Origin: Acanthacorydalis orientalis
Lineage: Eukaryota; Arthropoda; Insecta; Megaloptera; Corydalidae
Direction: 5' to 3'
Assembly: GCA_034766995.1 (NCBI GenBank)
Contig: CM068313.1
Location: 31,165,825 to 31,229,824 of the forward strand
Length of the DNA stretch: 64,000 bases
In this document: positions 1 to 15,352 of the stretch, piece by piece
Numbering within the stretch: position 1 is the first letter of the stretch
Layout: every line of letters starts with the position of its first letter
Program-made: the position numbers and the translations under genes
Notes under the pieces: model-generated
What the model was told of the DNA's origin: nothing
Seen by the model: the letters and a program-made list of their open reading frames with translations, nothing else
Databases searched by the model: none

Positions 1-110
1 CATAAAAATGACACGTGCCGAAACTATTTGTAGAAAACAAAAAAATGCTTAAAAAGTACGAAGATTACTAGAATAATACATTAAAGGAAACATAGTGTTT
101 ATAATTGTAA

Positions 111-156
<46 letters not shown>

Positions 157-381
157 TATGAATAAGTGGAAAATATTTTTATAGTGCTAAAATAAATAAT
201 AAGTAAAAAACATTTATCAAGTAATTATTTCAGGTTCCTTGAAAATACTTTTTGTATAGATATAGATATACATATATGTATATAATGGTAAACGTAAATA
301 TAGATATTTATTTTCAATGATCTTACAGATTTCTAAATACAATACTATTTTTTCTACAATTATTTAACTAAAAATGTATAC
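1..381 (-). other. Partial last visible Lcch3 intron
   Basis: AT-rich, with a (TA)n array at 117-152. I looked for an M4 segment on the minus strand and saw none, so the terminal exon must lie beyond the left edge. Confidence 0.7.
117..152. repeat. (TA)n microsatellite
   Basis: Uninterrupted TA repeat in the last visible Lcch3 intron. Confidence 0.95.
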
Positions 382-621
382 CTCTTGCTCCACGAAATCG
401 TAATCCAGGAGCATTGTTTCGGGAACTGAGGCTGTACCCTCCAGTTCTTGAAATACGGAAGCTCGGTGGAAATTTTGTCTGATCAACAGATTCTTCACCA
501 GTATTCGCTGCTGATCTTGCTGAATTATGACGATTTCTTATTGATGCTATAGGACTCATTCGTATATCTTCTAATTCGATTATGTCTTCACTTTTTTGAT
601 ATACGTCTTTCGATTTTGATT
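382..621 (-). CDS. Lcch3: Lcch3 coding exon 8, M3-M4 cytoplasmic loop
   Basis: 240 nt, phase 1 in and out, 80 residues. Encodes [20 protein letters not shown] and on to PGLRFRGAR. Rich in Ser, Arg and Asn, with no membrane segment. The acceptor TTTCGCAG and donor AGAG|GTATAC were chosen because the phase fits exon 7. The longer open frame up to 649 runs into the intron. Confidence 0.8.
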
Positions 622-2785
622 CTGCGAAACAAGATTGCACTTTGGCCAAAATAACATTCTATTAATTTAAATGCAATCAACTCTTATATTATATATACTT
701 AACTATCTACTTTTCAATTGTAATATATTATACTAAACATTAAAATATTATATATTATCACAATATTAATTTAATTGTAATTATTCATATTATGTTATCA
801 CTTACATACTTTTCTTTGAAAAAAGTATGGACGTGATAAAACTGCATAGCTATATTCAGACGAAACTAAAAGTAGCTATATTCTGAAAGTATTATTTGTG
901 ATTTGTTAATTTTAGTCAAAATAAATTATATTTATTTTTCTATCTATTTGAAAAAATAGATTTTTTTCCATAGATTTCATAATTAATTTTATATTTTAAG
1001 TAAAAGATTAAATGAGACTAAAAAATTATATAATAGGTGTTCACCTGTTATTTTTTTATCTTCTGCCTCTTTATTCTTTTTGCTTTTCTTTTTTGCTCTA
1101 GCACCCCAGTACGTGTAATTTACAGCTGCATATTCTAAAAGGGCAGCAAAAACGAAAACGAAACACATAACAAGATAAATATCAATCGCTTTTACATAAC
1201 TTATTCGTGGTAACGAACTACGTACTCCTGTACTAATCGTTGTCATTGTTAAAACCGTCGTGATTCCTAAAAATATTAAATATAATTAAAAAAATTGCTT
1301 ATTTTTTGTATCTAGTTTCAAATTTACAATTAAAGATGTTTCATTAATGATTAAAATAGATCTCTGATCTTTCATTTTACTTCACTTTTTTATTTTGAGA
1401 AAAATACTGTATTAAAACTTAGCAAATCATTTATGATATTGAAATCAAGAGATTTTTAAGAGAATAACAGAACAGAAAACACTATTAATATTTGTATAAA
1501 ATGATAATGAATTGTAAATTAAATTGCATTAGTTATTTATATTTGATTTATTTTTGGCCGTTTTAATGGATTCAATAAATATTTTTTTATTTAAATTATT
1601 TTCTACACAAATACATACACATACAATATATATATATACATATATATTATATATATATATATATATGTATGTATATTCACCTAAAGCAACTCTAGCGCTT
1701 GTAGCTTCATGATTAATCCAAAACGATACCCACGACAACATTACAATAAGTATACTTGGTAAATACGTTTGAAATACGAAATATCCAATATTCCTTTGTA
1801 ATTTGAAAGACAAAGATAATCTCTGATAAATTCCAGTTGCTAATTTTTCTTTTCGATCATTTGTTTCATAGCCGATGATAGTAAATTGAGGTAATTCTGC
1901 TTCTTCTACACCACGGACTGGTGTTTCTTTCCAATACATTACAACATCTAGTACTGTATAACCATCTGTAAAATACATATATACGATTTTAAACGTTTAT
2001 CTTGAAATTTAAATATTTTTTTTTATAAATGCTTATATTATTATTCACTTTCATTATCAGTTTTTTTTTGTACTCATAAATAATACTACTAACTTTAGTT
2101 TTAAGTGTATTTTCTTTTCGTTTTGTATATATATATATATATATATATTAGGAAATATTTTTTAGGGTCATACTTGGATAGTGTTGAAAACATTAAGGAG
2201 GTGGATTATGTTTTTTTTCGGTTATTATTACTAATGGATTTTTTTTCATTTAATATTATGCTTGTGGTTGTTGAAAATGGCGACCGATATTATACTCGAT
2301 ACTGTGTATTATTTATGTTGAATCTTAGAAAATTTGTTAAGGAAGCGAATGATATGGATATGATAATGGATATGTCAATATACAGGAAAGATTCTGTAAG
2401 AAAAAGTACGTATGGGAGTGTTTTGATTCAAAACTCAAAACCGTGAAATAAAACTGAGAATAAAATTCAGAACTGTGGTTTTTGACTTATATGATAAGCC
2501 ATGTTATATACTCGTAGAAAGGTTAGGAGATGAAAACTTTAGATTTGAAAAATGTTCTGGATAGAGATGCTGCCCAATTAATTACGGAACTTGGAAAAGA
2601 GGTAAAAGTAAATAAATAACTCTTGGTTATAAAAATACACTTTATAGAAAAGAAATGAAAATTCAGTACCACCAATTTAATAATAGCACTTTGCTGTGCG
2701 ACATTGCACATAGCATCTTGATAAATAATGTGTTTATTATAATTTTCAAGAAGAAACGTTCTGTGTAGACTTTGTATGATATTAG

Positions 2786-2831
<46 letters not shown>

Positions 2832-3530
2832 ATTTATATACACATACACTTGTCAGATTTTTACTATTTAATCCGAAGTAAAACATTTTTAATGGGTATT
2901 ATAAAAAACATTTATGGATTTTATAATTAATTATAAAAAACTACAATATGTAAGAAAAATATACATACAGCTTTCAATTTCCACAGTACAATTTTGCGAA
3001 TCCAATGGATAGTAGTGTAAATCCATCATACAAGCGAGTGTCGTTGTAAATCTCATACCATATGTAATACTACCATCGCCATTCAATCGTACAAGCTTGT
3101 TGCGTTCTGTCACATCATGTAAAAAGCTACGGAAACAGGAAAACATAAATGTAGATAGACCGTGTGACATATCAATAAGAAATTTGAACTTATGAATAGT
3201 CTTGTGTCATATAAATGTCCATCCGTTTTTCACATACCTATTTTTATCGTTGGCGAAGAACGTGTCAGGAACCCATATCTTTTCGGCGAAATCTCCGGAA
3301 AGAGTTAGAATTTCTTCATCGGTGCTGAACGCTAATCGTTCATCTTTCCAATATTGATTTAAATACATGGTAATTGTGTAATCCTGAAGAATAAAAAATA
3401 ATCTGAGAATTTTTGTAATAAAATTTTTATTTATTTTTGTTTATTGTTATTAATGAACATGTTAACTATTTTACAAGACTTTGTATTTATTAAAAAACAC
3501 CAAAATACAGAAGACTACAATATGAATTTT

Positions 3531-3578
<48 letters not shown>

Positions 3579-4061
3579 GTATATATAAATGTATATGTTA
3601 AAGAAATGAAACTCTATTATTAAATGTTACATTATATGAATGAAGAATGTAAATAATCACCTTAAAAAAGAGAAATATTTGTTATCATTATATATTTATC
3701 TAATAAAAGATGATGAATTTTCTCGCAAATTTTTTTCATTCATAATATTAAATATTTTTTTCTTTAATTGACTTATTAGTTTCGAATTCCGAACATGAGT
3801 AAAGTTATTTCTCGAAAGAAACAAGTAATTCAGGCGGTTTGAAATTTTTCTTCGAGAAATTAAAAATCAAGACAAACAAAATATAACACGAGTAGAAAAT
3901 TAATTTGAAGACGCATACTGGTAATTGGAAAGAATTTCACAGACACAATGGAAAGAATATACCCATTAACCCATTTTAGCAAAAAAAAGGCATGGTTCAG
4001 TATTGTATAATTAATATAAATAAATGTCCAATTACCCATTCATCCTCCTACATATATACAG

Positions 4062-4106
<45 letters not shown>

Positions 4107-4630
4107 AGAAGAATGAGAAAAAAGATAGTTGTTAAATATTGTATGTGTTATTATAAATCGAAGAAAGTTAAACGCGATAATAATTTTATAATGATTCTGT
4201 CGATTTTGTCAGGTCTTAATCCCCCTTAAAATTACTTATCAATAACCTCGAAATGACAAGCACCATATATAATTACAAAATATAACTGAAACCGCAAGAA
4301 ACGACAATATAGAAAAAGAGACTCAATACTTTTTACATTTATAAGACAAGAGCTGACTTTCGTATGAAAATATAAAATTCATGAACGTTTTTCTTGATGA
4401 TATTTTTGTAATGATATGATAAAAAGAGAGAGGTGTACGTTTATTATATCGGGTATTTGTGTAACTATCGTTTATGCTGTATTGTAGGATATGTTTTTCT
4501 TGTACTATTTACCGAGCTCATTTCTCATACTTTTTTAAATGATGTGTTTTCGATAAATACCATGTAAGTTTTTGTGCTATTTTTCTTGATTTATCGCGAT
4601 TATTAATATGTATTTCTGCAAAATATATTT

Positions 4631-4717
<87 letters not shown>

Positions 4718-5195
4718 TATATGTATATAAGTGCATATGTATGTATGAGAGAGTATATTAGAATATATTTTTTAATTTATTTTGCATTGCAACTTATTTA
4801 TACCCAATTATCGAAATGTTTAAGCATTATTCAAGTATTTAAGATATATACGTTAAATTGTATATTTTTATCTTTCTCTAGTAATGGACATCTTATAGGT
4901 TACGAAACTTTATTAAAGTATTTATAAGATTTCATTAATAATTATTGATAAGTTGTTTTTATAAATTAATTAATAATTTCAACCATTCTTTAAAGATTTT
5001 TATAATTAAATGTTAATTATTTATAATGTAATAAATAAGAGAATATATAGATATATTTTATCAATAAAAAACTATTCCAAATTACTTTCATTTTTATTCA
5101 TTTTTTGAAATGCATAATTGAAGTAGTCAGAAAGCAATCTTCAAAATATCATCAAAAATTGAAAATAATTATTCATATTACATTTAAATTAGTCA

Positions 5196-5249
<54 letters not shown>

Positions 5250-6846
5250 TCATTATAAGATAAAAAGTTATTTGACATAAAATTAATGTTTATATGATTA
5301 TTTTTTATATTAAAATTGAGAAATACGAGTACGATGCAGTAATTGAATACTTTAATAATAAAATTCAAAAATCAAAGGAATTCTGTAATAATAATAGTAA
5401 GTTCTTTTCGGAGAGTATCTCTTATATATATTACGTTGGAAAAATAAGTGGGTATTGTAATTTAAATTTAATAGGAGAAAAATTAAAGACGATACACTCT
5501 CTTGTAGATTATTTATAATGAACGTTAAATGAATTTAAAAATAAGAATATAATGTAATACCATCATTAGTATGAATGGCATATTCATACATACATATATA
5601 TATATATATATGTACATAAAAGTTATTAATTGTATGTAATTATGAATACGTCTATAAGGATAAAATACGCTATTTTTATATTTTCTATTAATTTTATTAA
5701 AATAAAATGGCCGAATAATGTAAATATCTTTTATATTTTCTTACTGAATCACATATTGTTCTTTATAGTTTACGTTTGATTTGTTTTATAGGAAATAGGG
5801 TCGATACCATGTTCATTGTTTCAGATTTGTAAAACCAGTCATTAATCACTCCTTGTACTACGTTTACATTTTACGTTTACTTTAATTCCATTGGGACTTA
5901 ATTGTATATGCGTACAAATAAATTATCTGCAAAAGATTTCCTTTTTACAACAGAGTAATCTTTTTTAAAATTCCATTTATATTCTTTAACAGACGGTATT
6001 ATTTAAATTTTATATATGATAAAGAGATTTTATTTCATTTTATTGTAATTTTTCTTAACACTTCAAATAGAAACCTATTTTTATTATCAAACAACAACGA
6101 ACTCTTTTAATAAACTGAAAATATTTTTGAACATTGAAGTAAAAATGTAGTATTTTTAATACATGAAATTGAAATAATTCCATTACTCTGATATTTTGTA
6201 TTCTTCAGTGTATAATTTTTTTAAAAATATATATTGAAACATGAATTATAACTGGTATACATTTTAATACTTTTACATAATCATTTGTTTGTTTCTTACA
6301 TAAAACAACATTATAGAAAAAAATATTTTACTAGTATATAAGTTGTAAAAATTGACGAGAAAAAAGAAACACAGAAAGAAAAAACTGTTTATTGATCTGT
6401 ATAAACAAAAAAAACTGTATACTGCTACTGGCCCCATCGTCGGTAAAGTGACGAGAAATAAAGGTTTTTATTATTAAGAAAAAGATGAAATATACAATAA
6501 CTGATATATTGAAATCTAATTTTTTAAATTATTTTTTTTAAATTAGAACTAGACAATTGTCAACCTAAAAAATAATCATTACAAATTTCATAAATTTATT
6601 GATATTGATAAAATGAACATATATTTTAATATAATTATGATGAAATTGAAAATTTATAATAGTAGAAAACTAAATGTACACTAAAGTCATTACCGATCAA
6701 CAGTGATAATGAAGTCAATGTTTTGTGGTATGAGGTCGTAGAGTGGATGATCTCAGCAAGTGGAGAGCTACCTAGTCAGCCGATCGTGCTCAATGAGTGA
6801 GCAATCAGGAGTTGCATAGTTCCTGCTACCATACACAAACGGTCAC

Positions 6847-6880
<34 letters not shown>

Positions 6881-7687
6881 CACATGCGCAAACTATACAC
6901 GCACACAGTCATATATTCTCGCTCTATTTGGGGACAAGTGGATAACTGAAGACCTTGTAACAAATACAAGTATTGGAAAAACTGAGTTAAAGTGAACTTT
7001 TATTTAATGGTCACATTTGAGTCTTTTTCTTTCGCAGGAAAAGTCTTGTAGGTTTATATATATATATATATATATATCTATATCTATATATATATATATA
7101 TGGGGGGGGTGTGGGTGTGTATGGATATATACTTTAGTAATATTATATAATTTGTTTTTCACACAATCCTTGTTTTAATATATTTTTCAATAACTTATTT
7201 TACCATATTTATCATATCGAATAAATTTGTGTTGTAATGGTTACTTTATTACTTGAAATGTTTTATTAATTAATTTTATGATGGGATGCACTATTAGTAC
7301 ATATATGTTGTACACTATTTATTTATTAATTTGTTTTATATTCATTCTCATTTTAAAGTCATATTTATATACATGTTTTGAACATTAGAATAATATTAAA
7401 TTATAAATTTAATTTATTGTGTGTAGGTTGAAATCAATACATGATAGATTCTTGAAAAAGTATATTTTTATTTAATATGAAACATTTAAAATGATATTTA
7501 TAAGAAATAAAGTTTTTAAATAAGATTTTTAGTTTATTAAACGTTTTTAATAACAATAGATACCATATGAAATTACATTTTTGCTTCCACATAAAAGTAT
7601 TAAAATAAATCTTAAAAAATGATAATTTTTTTTTATTTTTGTTATTTTTTTTTAATATTTTCATGCGAAGCCTAAATTTAATCATCC

Positions 7688-7724
<37 letters not shown>

Positions 7725-8384
7725 TTGATAAACTATGTATATAAGTTTACAAAATATTATAAAATGAAATTAATTTTTTGTATAAATAAAACATGATATC
7801 AAAAAGTACATATTCGAAATTGCTTTTTTCTGCCAACAAAAAGTTGATAATGATTCAATTTCATGTTATAAAATCATAAAGTCAATACTCGAACGTATGT
7901 AATTGTATACCGTGACCAATCATGATGAAATAAAATAGGGAGATATCTAGAATAAAGGAAGTTGATTATAAAAATAAAGAATGAACAAATTCTGTTTTAA
8001 TGGCGAAATTTAATACGAATTATGCTTGTATGAAATCATGTTTAAATTGGATTTTTGCATATTTTCAGTTATATTCAATAAAGTGTAGTCAAAATGTTCA
8101 TATTAAAACAGTTCGGATGATGAAGTTATAAATATTGATAAAGGTACTCTTACACATATACATATATAAAATCATATGAGTATATTTATAATATATATTT
8201 ACATTGAAAATTTGATGTAAGTAAATTGGTATTGATAAATTTGTTATATTTCTATGTTTTCAAAATGTAAAAATTTGAATGAACCTTTTTATAAAATTGT
8301 ATAAAAATCACCAATGAGATATTTTTTACTTTCATGAATGATTCCTTTTATCGAATTAGAATAGTTCATACGTATAAATATTTA

Positions 8385-8439
<55 letters not shown>

Positions 8440-9163
8440 GAAGAGAGAGAGAGTGAGGTTGTCTACAATATTAAGAAAATATTAAATTTAAACTATATAG
8501 AAACAGTTACATTTTAGTTTCACTAATTCTAAATAACTAAATATTTTGAACTCTATTAAATATAAAATAATTAATAAATGACGATTCTTACCATGTTAAC
8601 TTCTGAAATAGAATCGAAACTTGCTATTGTTAAATCCATTCCGACATATAACGGATCGCCTGGAAAATAACATGATTAAATGTAATTGAAATGTTATTTA
8701 GGGGGGTATGCATTAGGTGTAATTTATATACAAGTATGATTTAATGTATAATGTTTATAGTATCAAAATGTTATTTTGAAATTATCATACCATACAATTC
8801 ATATTACACTAATTTTATAAAAATAGTAAAAAAATATTTTAATAAATTCACTTGTTAAAATCACATATACTTATTATTTTTTAAATCAGAATAACATTCA
8901 CAATAAAACAACCTTTTTGTAGACAATTCAGAGTTTTTAATTTACTAATACTCTGGATCTATTATATGGTTTTATGAAAAGAAGTACTGTAAATAAAATA
9001 TAGATTATTATTTTGTTTCTTTATAAATTATTATTTATGTTTTGAAGATCGTTTTTGAGAAAAAAACGTCTAGTATAGTCATAATAAAAGGGTTTTCTCA
9101 GAACATTATATAAAAGTAATTATTAAGAAATGAAGCTTAAATTACATTCTCTTAATACGCAGA

Positions 9164-9249
<86 letters not shown>

Positions 9250-10248
9250 ATGTGAAACTGAAGGAAATTTAATATATTTTGCGTAAAATTAGATATTTTG
9301 TTTCAAATATTGAAACATACGTCAATACGTATAAATGCTATCAAAATTCTCATTAAAAATAATTATTTTCACAACCATATTTTGAAAATGTTTAATTTCA
9401 TTATATTTAACAAAATAAATTTAAATTAATTGTATAATATTTCTTATTTTTTTACAACAATATAAGTACAAAATATTAATTTATTTAAAGTAACCTATAT
9501 TTAAAATTAAATTATAAATTTAAATATGTTTGATAACATTGTAGAAAAAATAATATTAAAAAAATATATGTGAGTATACATATATTTCAGATTCATCACA
9601 GACATTCTTTGATGTTCAAACTTGTATATTGACACAATTCTTGTTTCAATATCGTTGTTGTCAAACATTTTGATTGTAGACTGTGATGTTGACATAAAAT
9701 ATACAAAGTTTACACGTTTTAATAACAAATATGTCGTTTTTTTTTGCATACATTTGTGAGATAAAATTATATATCAATTTATTTATAAGCTGATAACTTT
9801 GTTTGATCATTTTTGTGTACTTGTGTAAATAAAAATCAGTACATTTTTCACGTCAGAATTAATCACTTCGTTCATGTAATTCATCATATTTTATCATATT
9901 TTTCAATCTACTATCTTAAATTATGATGGTTTATGTTTCAACGTTTCTTTTCGTTATATTTATCTTCTAAATGTATAAGGGTCGCTTTTTGTAAATATCA
10001 TCTGATCAGTTTTAAAAATCAGAGATAAAAATATTGAAAATTGAGACTTCTATGAAGAGAAATGTATGTGTTGTCTGCTTATTGTTCGATTATGATACTT
10101 TTTGTTATTTAAATTAACCATAAATACAAACTATTAATTACTTTTTATTAATTATTTATTCTTATATTATTAAAAATAGTTTTACTGGTTTTATATAATT
10201 GTATAACTAAACTTATTATTAATACATTTCATTATAGAAATATGCACT

Positions 10249-10294
<46 letters not shown>

Positions 10295-10922
10295 TTTTTA
10301 CATAATAAAATCATTAGTTAGATAAATAATTTCATATTTTAACAAAAAGAATTAAATATTTATGTAAAAAGTTATGAAAATGTTTTGAGAAAAAATATTT
10401 TGAAAAATGTTTATGAATATAAGAGTAAAAGAAATGTACGTTTTCAATCGTGCTAACATTTGTAGATAAAGATAAAAATTATATTTACTTTCTCGATGGA
10501 TTATTATCTATATTATAATCTATTCTCTTTTTCTACATTTCCTTATTTACTTTTAACCTAATATTTTGATGTATGTATAAATCAGTGTGTCATATCTTTT
10601 TTGAAAATTGTAAGAGAATTTCTTTTGTAAAATGAATGTTAGAGATAATTTGTATAATTTAAAAAACATTTGGTGTTTTAATAACATACGTAATGCTTTA
10701 TTTGTATTATTTATAATGTGCACTGTGAATGGTTATTATATTAAGGAATAGTCGATAAATTATTTAGTATAAATAATTTTTGTAATAGTAAAAATAAAAA
10801 TGTATTAGTGAATCTTATATTTTACTGTAATTTTTTATAATAGAATAAAAGTGAATTGAAAAGTACAGTATGAAAAATAGAAATATATAAAATAAGACAT
10901 TATTGTATAATAGTATATGGAG

Positions 10923-10972
<50 letters not shown>

Positions 10973-11375
10973 GTATGTATATTATTTATAAACAATTCTG
11001 AATGACATCAATCATATGTCAATCTATTATATAAGCTGAATAATATATTCAATATCTCACTCAAGTCAAAACCTGTCCTAAATTCTAGTGGCATATATTG
11101 CTATAAAGACTGTTACATTGTCGCGTTCGTGTGGTGAAAAGCACTTTAAACAGCCCATTACGAAAATGAACGTATATATCTGGCTTGCTAGCTCCGAGCT
11201 ATATGAACGTCACTCCTATACTATGAAATACAGGAAGGTATTAAATTTTTATGCTTCGTAAAAACATTTGTATTATTTTGTTTAAGCTGAATTTTTTTAG
11301 ATACTTATTTGATATAACAATACAATGATAATATCACTTCATACCTCAATAATAATGTTATTTATTTATTAATAC

Positions 11376-11415
<40 letters not shown>

Positions 11416-12645
11416 GTGTGTGTGTGTGAATGTGTGCTTGTGGTTGTAATCTATAGTTACAAGTATATATCCAGACTTTCTATGAATTCTACAATTCATA
11501 GAAATCAAAACGTACATATCTAGAGTTTCTTTTAGGAACACACGCACACACACACACACACGTACATACACACACACACATATATATATATATATATTAA
11601 AAAAGAAATAAAAACCTATAATAAGACATATTACTTATTTTAAAGATGCTAATAAATCTGGTTATTGTTATTAATTAGAAAAACTATTTATAATCTTGAA
11701 AATTATCGCGAAACGTTAAACGCGATTACCCAACAATGAAATTTGTGTATTTTATAGTACATTTCTAATTATAGAAGACAAATTTAATTTTTTATTTTAA
11801 TTTGTAAGGAAAAAGATAAAGAATTACGTCTATCGAATATTACTTGATTTTTCAGTGGTAAAAAAGATGGCGAACATAATACTGAGAAAATTGTGTATTT
11901 TTGAAAATTTTTTTTTTAAACATTGACAATAAGCATAAAAAATAATTTCAAAATCAAGTTAGTCTACAGTATCAAATAACTCTCATCAAATTTTTAACAT
12001 AAAACGATATTTCGAACTATAATATTTTTGGAGAGAATTATACCGGATATTACAATATTCAACATGCAAATGACTTTATAAAATACAATTTAAACTAATA
12101 ATTGGATTAAAAAATTTAACATCTTAAAATATGGACAGATATTTTATTTTTAACACAAGGTTTTTGAATTATTATTTTAACTATACCATTGATCAAAGGG
12201 ACTACTTTAAAATCAACTTATTTTTCGTATATTTTTTTCAGTTATTTTTCAATGAAACTTACTTTGATCCTTTTTAAATTTAATAATTATACATTGCTAT
12301 AAGTTGGAATTGCCTTTTTAATAAATAAATATATTTTAATAAAAAATATTTTAAATGTATTTCAAAAATTATTATAAATTATCTGCCCTGTTGATTTTTA
12401 GTCAAATATGTATATCGTAGTCATATACTGACGGTGTACTAGACACCGGCATAGTGTCATTTAAAAGTAATATAAATATATATTACTTTTAAATAGTTTA
12501 CGGAAAATAAAATATGATTTCTATTGTTAGACAACTATTAAAAGTTAGACTATGAAATTGGAATTGATTTTTTTTGTTTCATTTTAGAAAAACATGATAA
12601 TTTCTATTATAAGTTATATAAAGTTGAAATTTTACATTCATATAT

Positions 12646-12698
<53 letters not shown>

Positions 12699-13049
12699 AT
12701 ATATATATGCATATATATATATATATATATATGCATTTTTGCATACATACATAGATATTTGGATAAATATAAATTATTTATTGCTATTTATATTTATATT
12801 CGTTTAATTATTAATATTATTGTCATACATATTGTTCTAAGAAGACGATTAGAATTAGAAATGTAAGATTTTTGAAGTTAAACAAATTTTATATTCAGCT
12901 GTTATTTATTATATTCACAATTAATATTGTACTGTTGAAATTAAAATTATCAATAAAATAATTAAATGAAAATTATTCTGAATTAAAATTTTATATATAT
13001 ATATATATATAAAATACATATATATATATATATATAAAATACATATATA

Positions 13050-13107
<58 letters not shown>

Positions 13108-14095
13108 AGGTATACAATGTTCTAGTTTATGGATATAAATCAAGCTTATGAAATAGATTAGTAAACGATAAAATAACTTACCACCAAAGTTTGGTCTGAG
13201 ACGAATATCATATCCTTCAAGAAGCCTAGAAATTGTTTGTGTAACATTTTCTAGCCGATCGGATATCATTACTCGTTGCGCCCTAAAAATAACATTTCAA
13301 AATTCAATGAATAAGAAACTAATATTAGTACTTTTACATATATACAAGATTAAAGATAATATTTTTAATTTAATGAATTTATTTTCAGAAAAATATATTT
13401 TAAAAATGGGGAAAATAATAAACGATTTATGTTTCATATTTAATACTTCATTTAAATTTATACATATTTTCTGTTATTATTTTAATAATTATGAAAATAT
13501 TCCACTTTATAATCATCACATGTCTAATAAGATAAAATCAGCATTAAGAAGTATTATAAAGTATACTTTTAAAATTTATGTTAAGAAATAGATTAAATAT
13601 TTATTCATTTATACGTATAGATACTTTAATGCAATATATATTGTAACATTAAGGTATTTCGTTAATTAAATTTCTTTTAATAATAATCTATAATTTTTAA
13701 AAAATCAAATAATTCCTTTTCTTATGGCTAAACTAAATATTAAATTAAAATGCATTGAAATTAATAAGTTATTTAAAGATTTTATGTTGTAAATGAATGC
13801 ACTATTATAAAATTATATGTATGTTTGTTTCATAAAACATGCATTTGTTATTTAAAAATATATATTGAACGAAAAAAAGTTATTTAGTTACACAGTAACC
13901 AACATTGAATCAGTTGAAATTAATTAGTTTGAACATTGAATTTTTTAAAAAAGTTACATTTTATATAATGTATATCATTGTTTTCTGTATACTGTTATAT
14001 GATCATCGGAAATGTTTGTATATTTATTCTGGTATCAAATATATGCAAATTTGATAAAGATAAAGTAAATTTTTGAAAATTTGTGATAATTCTAC

Positions 14096-14144
<49 letters not shown>

Positions 14145-15280
14145 GTATATATATATAAATATGTATATACATATATATATATATATATATACACATATGT
14201 ATATATATATAGTGTTTGTTTTACAAATACTTTTGTAAATTCTTTTTGATGTTTTGAAATAGATTACTGTTCGAACAATAGTCTAGTATGTCTTTTTTAC
14301 GAGTTGATATCTTGCCAAAAGTAATTGACTTTATCTGTACTATCTCTCTGAATTCTTTTCTTGCAATGACGTACGCGCATATAGTTATATAAATAAATTT
14401 CAAGAAGATAAAAATAATTAAATTATTTGTGTTTTTATTATTATTTTGTCTGCCTTCAAAAATAATACTTATTTAATTTATGTAAAGAGAATATTTTCTT
14501 TAATTTAATTTTAAATAAATGTATGTAAAAATGTATATCTAATTATCGTATTAAATCATTTGATATAAACTTTTTTTATTCTGAAATTGTTTTAAAAACT
14601 TTTCATTGCTTTTAGTGAAGTGTAAAAATAACTAATTGTTTTTAAACTTGTACTTAACTTTCACACATCTTATATTAGTATTGATCTCCATTTATTTGAT
14701 TTTAAATAAAGTTTTTAAACTTTGGTTATTTAAATAATTTTTATATCTTTGTTCTTTTATACTAGGTAGTATTTTTACAAATTATAATATTTGAATAATT
14801 TCCGATGAACAAAATATTTAGAATGATTTAAATAAAATAACTTTAACTTTCAATTATTTATTTAGATTTGAGACCATGTAACAATTTCTTGATTAATGTT
14901 CTGCAACTGATTACTCTTTAGAGTTGCTACGAAATAAATTTGAGAGTATAACGAATAATAAGCGAATAGTTTAAAGAAGACTAACCAAGAAAATTATAAT
15001 ATAAAAATTATGAATAATAAATATTTATTCTTTATTTTCGATTAGTATTACCAAAGTTTTTATTATTACAGTGAATATTCTCATTTAAAATTTGTCAAAT
15101 AATATTATTTTGAGATTAATACCTTTCAATTAATCAAAATATCTAGTATATGTTAAAGAAGTTAAACATATTAATTCATTGAAAGTTAATTGATTTAATA
15201 TCATAAATTTAATGGTAACATGAACAAAATATATAATAATCATTTAGTGTACAGAGTTACGTATACGATCTTAATTTTTA

Positions 15281-15352
<72 letters not shown>

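Larger units (their letters stand above)
3384..8591 (-). other. Lcch3 intron 3
   Basis: About 5.2 kb, AT-rich, with several (TA)n arrays, a (TC)n(TA)n tract at 4062-4106 and a (TA)n array followed by a run of eight G at 7101-7110. A less AT-rich patch at about 6715-6850 is listed separately. No exon recognised. Confidence 0.7.
8660..13181 (-). other. Lcch3 intron 2
   Basis: About 4.5 kb, AT-rich with (TA)n arrays (largest 9169-9245) and (GT/CA)n tracts near 11414-11580. Around 11040-11230 the composition is more balanced, without a recognisable frame. Small hairpins at 12431-12494 are listed separately. Confidence 0.7.

Noticed and set aside
1..381. Search for the Lcch3 M4 exon
   Set aside because: No hydrophobic segment with the expected flanks is present on the minus strand; the exon must be outside.
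2105..2446. 113-codon plus-strand frame in Lcch3 intron 5
   Set aside because: Starts in a TA array, has no recognisable motif and lies antisense inside a clear intron.
12594..13120. Ile-Tyr repeat open frames, and similar ones near 20.5, 21.3, 22.2, 29.8, 31.0 and 47.6 kb
   Set aside because: They are translations of (TA)n microsatellites without stops, not proteins.
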